NCBI GenBank assembly: GCA_000507305.1
Contig: DF239035.1
Coordinates: 340,516 to 404,515, forward strand
DNA from: Breviolum minutum Mf 1.05b.01
Taxonomy: Eukaryota > Sar > Dinophyceae > Suessiales > Symbiodiniaceae
Length of the DNA stretch: 64,000 nucleotides
Direction: 5' to 3'
Made by a program: the position numbers and the translations under genes. Position 1 is the stretch's first letter. Every line of letters starts with the position of its first letter. Below the pieces are notes generated by a model that saw nothing but the letters and a program-made list of their open reading frames with translations, did no database searches and had not been told where the DNA came from. This document shows, in pieces, positions 59,301-64,000 of the stretch.

Positions 59301-61921
59301 GGGCTGGCTACTGTGGGAGTCACTACTTCGCAGCAATGAAATATTCGTTGAACCTTTTGGAAAGCCGGTGATTTCTGATTTCTTCACTTCCAACATGCAG
59401 TCAATCTGCGGCCAGTATGATTGAAGCGTTTTTTTTGACGCTTGAAGTGGTCCAAACTTGGGTGGTATTCTGCCACGGTTAAGGCACTATTCCAAGTCCT
59501 CCAAAATGGAAATGGTGAGGCTTGCAGTGGGTGGATCAACTGGGTCTGGGGTTTGTTTGAGCTTCAGGTGCTCAAAGAGCCCCGACGCCCCATTACCATT
59601 GGCAGTTAGAGCCAAAGTGATATTGACTTGTTCGGACTCTTTGTATATATATATATACATACATATAATATACAGTATGTATATTCTTATATTGTTTTTT
59701 TCATAGTGATATTTTTATTGTATATGTAGTGATTGGAGCTTCATTGCTATGTTGAAAGCAGCTGATACCATGTTATGTCAACATTTGGGCTAATCATCTG
59801 GGGGCCGATTTCCCAAGTGTTCCAACATGTTTCTGGAAAAAAAAACGAATCAACCAAAGCAACTCCTGGAAAAGACTACGAAGTCGATCCCATCAGGTCA
59901 CGTTGGAAGAGTTTATTGACGGGATCATGCGTTGCAAGGGTCCTGCTCGTGCCGTCGACCAGGCGACCAAAGGATGGAACGGCTGTGTACAGCGCAGGAA
60001 GAAATTGCACTTCAGATGTTAAAGACAATATGGAAATAGAACGAGGCTACATTACAGTTCATTGATTTATCTGATGTTTTAAATAATGGTTTTACACTAG
60101 TGTCTGTTTGTTCTGCCTCAATTCTTGCGTAAAGTATTGAGAAATCTAGGTTTGTGATCTTGCGTGTTGTGTATGTCCATTTTTTGGCACTTGAGTGAAT
60201 GAAGAGTCCTGATTTCAGATAGGTTTTACATGTCCATGACGATTAGTCCATCATTGTTGTGATGTTGAAAACATAATATTCGTTTCACCTTAGCATGTTT
60301 CATTTTAACAAGTTATTTCACTTGCCAAGTGTTTCGTACATGTACCGTACGGTATGCTCATTGTCATCTCTTGTTGCGTGGCGCAGTATGCAGCAGTTAT
60401 GTTTTTTGGTATATCCAGCATACATTGTTCATGATGGCAAATTGACTATACACTCATTGGGTTCGAATATTCACTGATTGGTTTCGGTCTCATTTATTTC
60501 TATCAACATTCTGCATGTTTGCACTGTATCTCCAAAGATATCAAGCATGCATCTTTGCCATAGATGTTGGAAAGGTCTAAGACCTTCCAAGACAAGGTAT
60601 TTAAAGGTATGTATATATTTGGTTTAATAATCTATATAATTTGCAGTGGAGGCTAAACACTCTGCACCAGTTTTAGCCTAGCCAGAGTTTGATGACACTT
60701 GCGGGTCAGCACATAACTTTCAATTTCAAAGTTGGTTCGTTTTCGAAATGTGTGCGACATATCTTTTTTTGCATATTTTTGCATCATCCTTAGTAAGTGC
60801 ATTGTGATGATTTCCATCATGTTGTTTTTGTGGTGCAGGTTGCCATGCAAGCAGACCTGAGAGCGATGGATGCGACACTTTCCGAGCATGACCGAAACAC
60901 ACCCAAGTTGATCATAGAAACCAAAGGGATCGAAATGATTAAAGGACAATTCCTGAACATACGTGATGGAAGTCTGACATACATTCATGATTGCAAGTAT
61001 TTTTTGTGAACTTTGTCGGACCAGGCATATCATCGTTGGATTCTTTACCAGTGAATAGTACACTATCTATATCAACATGTATTTTATATATTTATATATA
61101 TATATACATATTGGTTCAAACTAAGAGCAATGACACAATTTCTTGCGCAACCCCCCAAAAAAAACATCACATTATTATGGTATAGTTGTTTAACATGAAA
61201 GTTGACCAAAGCGTCGGCATCAAATAGCATGTAGTTCGGTTTGTTTTTATGTAACTTTGAAATTCCTTTGATTTTGGATTGTAAAATGGGGTGCTGTTCA
61301 GAAGAGTTGGATCGGTCTTGATGACCTACCAAAGAATCTATCTAGGTTTCCTATGGTTTCCTCCCATTGCAGCCCACTGCAACACTTGTAGAAGTGGCTA
61401 GTTGTACACATTGGTTTTGGAAATAGATGTACCTCTATGATGTCAGGATTCTTTTTGAGCCGGTTTGGGAAATTCCTCAGGAAGATTGTCCAATTGCTGG
61501 GGCATATATCTGCAGCTGATGTCTCTCATGTCTCTCGGATGCAGATGGTGTGCCGGGTTGTACCAGGCATAACTTCAGGAACTTCGACCTACTGATATTG
61601 TCTTAGGCAATGTACGTATATTTAAATTATTTAAATAGATCGCTTTACACTTTACACATCAACGCCAACAATGCAGCTGGTCATAGAATCATTCAGGATT
61701 GCTGGATGGATAGTATATAATATCCCCTGATGACTTCAATTGGAACATGGGATCCAAAGCGAACGTCTAGTAGATGATCACTATATTATATATATATATA
61801 TATGAATAAGTCAGCATAATTTCGCACACCGCTTCGCTGTCCGCTCAATTGTGGAATACTTGGCTTTTTCTACATTGCCAAGGATCTGGATTCCCGCTAT
61901 CATCGTGTGGAGCGCTTGAAG
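41704..61921 (+). CDS. Voltage-gated cation channel, single 6TM domain with EF-hands
   Basis: This is a dinoflagellate-type channel: an ion-transport domain (S1-S6) in the plasma or an internal membrane, followed by two EF-hands and a helical tail. About 27 exons can be read, described below. S4 carries Arg/Lys at every third position, the pore region contains AGNWP, S6 ends [15 protein letters not shown], and DTLDAAQND leads to the EF-hands. The single domain implies four subunits per channel. Ion selectivity cannot be read from GNWP alone; Ca2+ control is expected from the family, but both EF loops here are degenerate. The start codon was not found and the C-terminus beyond 61921 is unresolved. 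About 20 kb of intron surrounds roughly 1.5 kb of coding sequence. Confidence 0.88.
43181..43236 (+). CDS. Channel exon, N-terminal cytoplasmic region
   Basis: Acceptor AGATCAG then [21 protein letters not shown] donor in phase 2, matching the next exon. Confidence 0.65.
43504..43597 (+). CDS. Channel exon, N-terminal cytoplasmic region
   Basis: One base then 31 codons, [19 protein letters not shown] and on to ERVKVFQ; GT donor in phase 0. A charged helix before S1. Confidence 0.7.
44075..44095 (+). CDS. Channel micro-exon, 21 nt
   Basis: Acceptor TTTGCAG; GQKGLPT; phase 0 on both sides. The donor GT is inside the left repeat of the family C element at 44094. Confidence 0.55.
44094..44200. 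mobile_element. Family C element (C6) supplying a channel splice donor
   Basis: Left CTGTTAATGGCTGAAATCC, right GGATATCTTACATCAACCG, with TA on both sides. The GT at 44096-44097 is used as donor if the exon reading is right; the acceptor is 31 nt beyond the degraded right end. Confidence 0.65.
44232..44288 (+). CDS. Channel exon, start of S1
   Basis: [19 protein letters not shown], phase 0. The pattern of W.l..W...npiFDw..g before S1 is typical of the family. GT donor at 44289; a later one at 44298 is possible. Confidence 0.6.
45160..45223 (+). CDS. Channel exon, end of S1 and S1-S2 loop
   Basis: Acceptor CACGAG then [20 protein letters not shown] then QD; GT donor in phase 1. Matches the S1 end and G..iG..lG loop of dinoflagellate channels. 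S1 looks 3-4 residues short, so a tiny exon may be missing between 44288 and 45160. Confidence 0.7.
46110..46138 (+). CDS. Channel micro-exon, start of S2
   Basis: Two bases then [11 protein letters not shown] donor in phase 0; 29 nt. Joins in phase to both neighbours and gives the f.a.DilF start of S2. Confidence 0.75.
46806..46852 (+). CDS. Channel exon, S2
   Basis: Acceptor TTCTTAG then [18 protein letters not shown] donor in phase 2. [11 protein letters not shown] is the conserved S2 core with its acidic and basic residues. Confidence 0.85.
47291..47392. repeat. Family E repeat (E1) in channel intron
   Basis: CCCATAGGATCCATG at the left is inverted as CCCATGGATCCTATGG at the right; core ATTTACCTACATTT. 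It lies 21 nt upstream of the S3 exon. Confidence 0.75.
47414..47510 (+). CDS. Channel exon, S3
   Basis: One base then 32 codons, [19 protein letters not shown] then [13 protein letters not shown]; donor TGG|GC. It has the basic S2-S3 loop and the N.FD...v S3 signature. It lies inside a 228-codon open frame that also spans intron. Confidence 0.88.
48847..48943 (+). CDS. Channel exon, S4 voltage sensor
   Basis: Acceptor AATTAG then G; 32 codons. [18 protein letters not shown] places R, R, K, R, R, R at every third residue, the S4 gating-charge pattern. GT donor in phase 1. The antisense strand is also open and looks plausible, but the S4 reading fits S3 and the S4-S5 linker in phase. Confidence 0.92.
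50833..50864 (+). CDS. Channel micro-exon, S4-S5 linker
   Basis: Acceptor CTAAG then [11 protein letters not shown]; donor TTG|GC in phase 0. RFFRGLR is the conserved linker after S4. Confidence 0.85.
51036..51123 (+). CDS. Channel exon, S5
   Basis: Acceptor TGCAAG then [20 protein letters not shown] then IFMSMGAL. A typical S5. The right border is unclear: GT at 51117 (phase 0) fits an acceptor at 51237; GC at 51124 does not fit a visible acceptor. Confidence 0.85.
51238..51366 (+). CDS. Channel exon, outer pore turret
   Basis: [19 protein letters not shown] and VWIWERYGT match the lLQDF...D......vW.w.RYGTAY segment of this family. Start is 51238 or 51255. The donor is ACG|GC at 51367, or a few bases later. 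Confidence 0.8.
52863..52940 (+). CDS. Channel exon, pore helix and GNWP motif
   Basis: [19 protein letters not shown] then ARPVLNK; donor AAG|GC in phase 0. Aligns with the myEitfAGNWP...RP segment of dinoflagellate channels, though the pore helix is divergent ([11 protein letters not shown]). Confidence 0.85.
53150..53330. repeat. GT/GCGT microsatellite, about 180 bp
   Basis: (GT)n with a regular TGCGTG interruption every 8 bp over 53220-53300. Open frames here are artefacts. Confidence 0.95.
53331..53771. repeat. 441-bp duplicated segment, copy 1
   Basis: Nearly identical to 54871-55311, starting right after a GT run. It contains a smaller internal tandem (two units of about 75 bp from 53397) and an inverted CCTCCAGTGA...TCACTGGAGG pair at about 53548-53596. 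Confidence 0.9.
54371..54632. repeat. Tandem duplication, unit about 149 bp
   Basis: GTCACCCTCACCGGTTCTTT at 54371 recurs at 54520 with the following 110 bases almost unchanged (GGGAGGGGTGGCATCAAAGG in both). Confidence 0.9.
54871..55311. repeat. 441-bp duplicated segment, copy 2
   Basis: Second copy of 53331-53771, about 95% alike, again preceded by a GT run (54856-54870) and followed by a longer one (55312-55420). It lies in the channel intron between the pore and S6 exons. Confidence 0.9.
55475..55519 (+). CDS. Channel exon, first half of S6
   Basis: Acceptor GTGCAG then [16 protein letters not shown]; donor TTG|GC in phase 0. Confidence 0.88.
55746..55860. repeat. GAT-type trinucleotide-rich stretch
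   Basis: Degenerate GATGAT/GATGGT repeats in the intron splitting S6. Confidence 0.8.
56097..56141 (+). CDS. Channel exon, second half of S6
   Basis: Acceptor CTCCAG then [16 protein letters not shown]; donor AAG|GC in phase 0. It matches the VvFAviRVI.A.Flk end of S6 almost exactly. Confidence 0.92.
56981..57019 (+). CDS. Channel exon, post-S6 helix
   Basis: Acceptor ACCGCAG then [14 protein letters not shown]; donor CAG|GC. DTLDAA is the conserved segment just after S6. Confidence 0.9.
57503..57543 (+). CDS. Channel exon, helix before EF-hand 1
   Basis: Acceptor GGTCAG then [14 protein letters not shown] plus two bases; GT donor in phase 2, matching 58317. Confidence 0.85.
58132..58227. 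mobile_element. Family D element (D4) in channel intron
   Basis: Left CTAGGTGGTGGTGTCAAAT, right TTGAAACCACCAACCAG, with ATAT on both outer sides as a possible target duplication. Body closely matches D3 at 18830. Confidence 0.8.
58317..58404 (+). CDS. Channel exon, EF-hand 1 (degenerate)
   Basis: One base then 29 codons, [20 protein letters not shown] then LTKVLDIPK; donor AAG|GC. Loop [12 protein letters not shown] keeps positions 1, 3, 5, 6 and 8 but has Arg at 12, where Glu normally completes Ca2+ coordination. Confidence 0.92.
59118..59165 (+). CDS. Channel exon, inter-EF helix
   Basis: Acceptor TGTGCAG then [17 protein letters not shown]; donor AAA|GC in phase 0. Matches the v.ayf..ldld..e. 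segment of the family. Confidence 0.9.
59484..59519 (+). CDS. Channel micro-exon, EF-hand 2 first half
   Basis: Acceptor GTTAAG then G; 12 codons [12 protein letters not shown]; donor GAG|GC; 36 nt. The loop lacks the usual Asp at position 1 and is one residue shorter than the family pattern lLD.DgnGe. Confidence 0.88.
59897..59962 (+). CDS. Channel exon, EF-hand 2 second half
   Basis: Acceptor CATCAG then [20 protein letters not shown] then VDQ; donor CAG|GC. EEF.dGimR.KGpArA.D is the family hallmark after the second EF-hand. Confidence 0.93.
60839..60871 (+). CDS. Channel exon, C-terminal helix
   Basis: Acceptor GTGCAG then [12 protein letters not shown]. The right border is a GC at 60863 or 60872; the frame stays open to 61006 (…[10 protein letters not shown] then TGA), so a read-through end is possible. 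Confidence 0.7.
61883..61921 (+). CDS. Channel exon, C-terminal helix (probable)
   Basis: Acceptor TGCCAAG then [14 protein letters not shown]; donor AAG|GC, phase 0. Charged helix as expected after the EF-hands. Confidence 0.55.
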
Positions 61922-62212
61922 GCCTTTTGCACAGGTTATAAAAGACTTCACCCAACTGCGATGTTAAAAGCCTTTTGGACCCTTTTGGATGGTAAAATAC
62001 TCAAAAAAACTAGTAGGTCGTGGAAGACCCAACAGAAATCTCTTCTTTTTTTCCATGTTATGACGTCCAGATCTAAAGGAAACACATTGAGATTCTGGAC
62101 GTTTTCCTTGTGAACACACACCTACACCAAGCCACCAATCGATTTTTCATAGCAGCTGCACAGAGAAACGATCTTTTCCGAGCAAAATAAGATTGAGGTA
62201 CCCAAACAGTCC

Positions 62213-62280
62213 ACGTATGGTGTATTTACCTACCTTTACCATAAAAATCAACCAAATGTAGGTACATATGCCATACATGG
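62213..62280. repeat. Family E repeat (E3)
   Basis: CGTATGGTGTATTTACCTACC at the left, AAATGTAGGTACATATGCCATACAT at the right, sharing the core of E1 and E2. Confidence 0.6.
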
Positions 62281-62556
62281 ATGGTATGGGGTATATATTG
62301 ACTGAGTATGACTGGGCATAGGTCAAATATCGTGAAACTGTAGGGTGAGCGTTTGGAGTAGAAATTGGAGTACCAATTCCTGATTAGATCCTGTCCGATG
62401 CGTTATCATCAGAGACAACATCAGTAGAATTTTGTGAGCTGCGTTGGGGTTACATGTCAACATCATCAATGGAGGTCCGTGTAAAGTAAATCATCAATGG
62501 ACATCATCAATGTCGCAATATTTCAATGTTATGTTATGTTCAATTTCCATCAGCTC

Positions 62557-62769
62557 TCACGAAAATGATTGATATGATATCCTGAATAGCATTGATTGCC
62601 ATGCCATCCCATGCACTGCGAAAATGCAACCCTGCAGGTGTTGCGGATTCATGATAGTACCTAAGCGAAGCATGGCCAGCTTTTTGTTCTCCTGTGAGAT
62701 GTGCCCGGCTCTTTTTTCACAGACATTGAGTTGGTCTTCCAGGTGATCAGACATTGAATGATACATCAA
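62557..62769 (-). CDS. Possible exon, strand uncertain
   Basis: The minus strand reads SDHLEDQLNVCEKRAGHIS then QENKKLAMLRL to a GT. The + strand of the same bases is open as RSMASFLFSCEMCPALFSQ. Given the S4 case, antisense shadows can look convincing here. Confidence 0.3.
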   Translation of the reverse strand: MMYHSMSDHLEDQLNVCEKRAGHISQENKKLAMLRLGTIMNPQHLQGCIFAVHGMAWQSMLFRISYQSFS

Positions 62770-63571
62770 GCCAACCCTATCACTTATGCCAATTTATATA
62801 TTTATATATCAGTCCAAAAAACACACATACTACCTTGAGAACGACAAAGGTGTAGCATGCCATGGCAGGACATGATATTCCAGTAGATTTCAGTTCTCGT
62901 CTCACTATTCCAGTCCATTCCATTTCACAAACACTATGCATTATATACGTTAGATGTGTCATTGACATTGCATGCATTATCTGAGTCATTTGATACGCAT
63001 TACAGAAAATTCATTGCATGGTTTGCAGTACTTACATACATACATGACATGCATGCATACATGCAAACATACAAACATACTTACAGACATATCATGCAGG
63101 CTCGCACATGGACACATCGATACACAGGTGAATACACTATATGCAATCCTTTTTGCGTCTTTTGCTATTTCATTCCTTTCGCCATGTCTTTGTTGTATTA
63201 TGTTTCATTATTTTTTTGATTCATAGATGCATGCTTTCATTTATTGTTTCCCTGAGGTACTCATTTTATCATGTAATTGAATGTAATCGTGTATGTTTGC
63301 ATGTTTCCATGCATGTTTTCATTCATATCCTCAGACATATATACTTATATTATATACATACAGACGCAATGCAGACACTCATAGACGCGTAGATTCATAG
63401 ACATGTAGACAGACACACACACAGACACACTGGTATCTATACATCCATAAAATGATTCATGCATCCCTTCCTTGGTACATCCCCTCCACCAAAACACCTT
63501 TTTGGTGTTTGTGATTTGATGTATTTTGGACCTTCCATTTTGAAAATGTGTGTTTTTTCGTGTCAAAGTGT

Positions 63572-63820
63572 GTGTATGCTAAGGGTTCCTTGGGATTTCA
63601 AGCCTTAGTCCCTGGGTTCTTTATTCGAACTACTTCGAACTATTCAGTCGCCAGTCGTATGAGACCAGACTCAATTCCCCCAGCAAGATGTGGTGGATCG
63701 AGGGCAATGCATGTTTCATTCGGTCAATACTATTCTGGAATTCAACCCATGGATGTGGACAATGTGGTTCAACAGGATTTTTCAAGGCTGCAAGCGTCAA
63801 GCGGTTTGAAGATATGGTAG
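63572..63820 (+). CDS. Exon candidate(s), frame ambiguous
   Basis: From 63572 a frame reads SVASRMRPDSIPPARCGGS and SFGQYYSGIQPMDVDNVVQ to TAG at 63818, and could be a terminal exon. After the acceptor CCCCCAG (63682) another frame reads QDVVDRGQCMFHSVNTILE and MWTMWFNRIFQ to AAG|GC. Confidence 0.4.
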   Translation: MYAKGSLGFQALVPGFFIRTTSNYSVASRMRPDSIPPARCGGSRAMHVSFGQYYSGIQPMDVDNVVQQDFSRLQASSGLKIW

Positions 63821-64000
63821 TATAGTAGGCCACAGTAGTAGATGGTGATCATCCAATTGGATGGTGGTTTAGTAAGAGATTACGTTGGGATACGTTGGGC
63901 ATATCTGCCCAAAATGTGAAATTACTCATCCAAATTAGTTGAGTCTAACGGTGAGGTTTTCATAGTGGTTTTGTCATGTAGAATCCTGAGATGTTCAAAT

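Noticed and set aside
1..64000. tRNA, rRNA, CRISPR array or bacterial operon
   Set aside because: No cloverleaf with a proper TψC arm, no rRNA core sequence and no spaced direct repeats were seen; intron-rich genes exclude a bacterial origin.

Overview
The window is eukaryotic nuclear DNA, A+T-rich, and reads as a dinoflagellate chromosome segment. Evidence: many short exons (18-180 nt) in long T/G-rich introns; acceptors mostly AG followed by G; a very high share of GC donors; closely packed genes nearly all on the + strand; and a recognisable dinoflagellate-type single-domain voltage-gated channel with C-terminal EF-hands. I see no rRNA, tRNA, bacterial operon or CRISPR array. The species cannot be named from the sequence.

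Layout, + strand unless stated. 2.4-5.6 kb: short exons, one carrying a SET-domain-like start motif. 5.84-6.32 kb: a compact gene for a small secreted protein. 7.0-9.2 kb: scattered exons. 9.35-12.15 kb: nine exons that join in one frame. 12.9-16.2 kb: exons of membrane-type proteins. 16.8-19.9 kb: coiled-coil and other exons. 20.77-21.89 kb: a possible minus-strand gene, followed by a 0.5 kb TAG-type trinucleotide array. 22.7-27.0 kb: a membrane-protein gene or genes ending at 27010. 27.13-30.50, 30.87-32.81, 32.96-33.56, 33.85-36.68, 37.21-38.54 and 38.86-40.1 kb: compact genes in a head-to-tail series. From about 41.7 kb to at least 61.9 kb: the voltage-gated channel gene, about 20 kb for roughly 27 small exons.

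The channel can be followed exon by exon: N-terminal region (41.7-44.1 kb), S1 (44.2-45.2), S2 (46.1-46.9), S3 (47.4-47.5), S4 with six basic residues at every third position (48.8-48.9), S4-S5 linker (50.8), S5 (51.0), pore region with a GNWP motif (51.2 and 52.9), S6 (55.5 and 56.1), two degenerate EF-hands (58.3-60.0) and a helical tail. Splice phases agree at almost every junction, and about 60% of its introns begin with GC.

The most unusual feature is a set of short terminal-inverted-repeat elements (about 85-135 bp, families A, B, C, D, E, G and H here). In several cases the element is the intron, or nearly so: its left repeat supplies the GT donor, its right repeat supplies or abuts the AG acceptor, and the flanking exons join in frame. 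This is the behaviour described for introners. Best cases are family D at 18830-18923 and family C at 23763-23849; others are family A at 34019-34151 and family H at 35845-35968. Family C also appears to supply a donor inside the channel gene (44096). Family B is nested inside a family D copy with TA target duplications.

All exon calls come from reading by eye. Most genes other than the channel are not recognised, and several exons are open in more than one frame.
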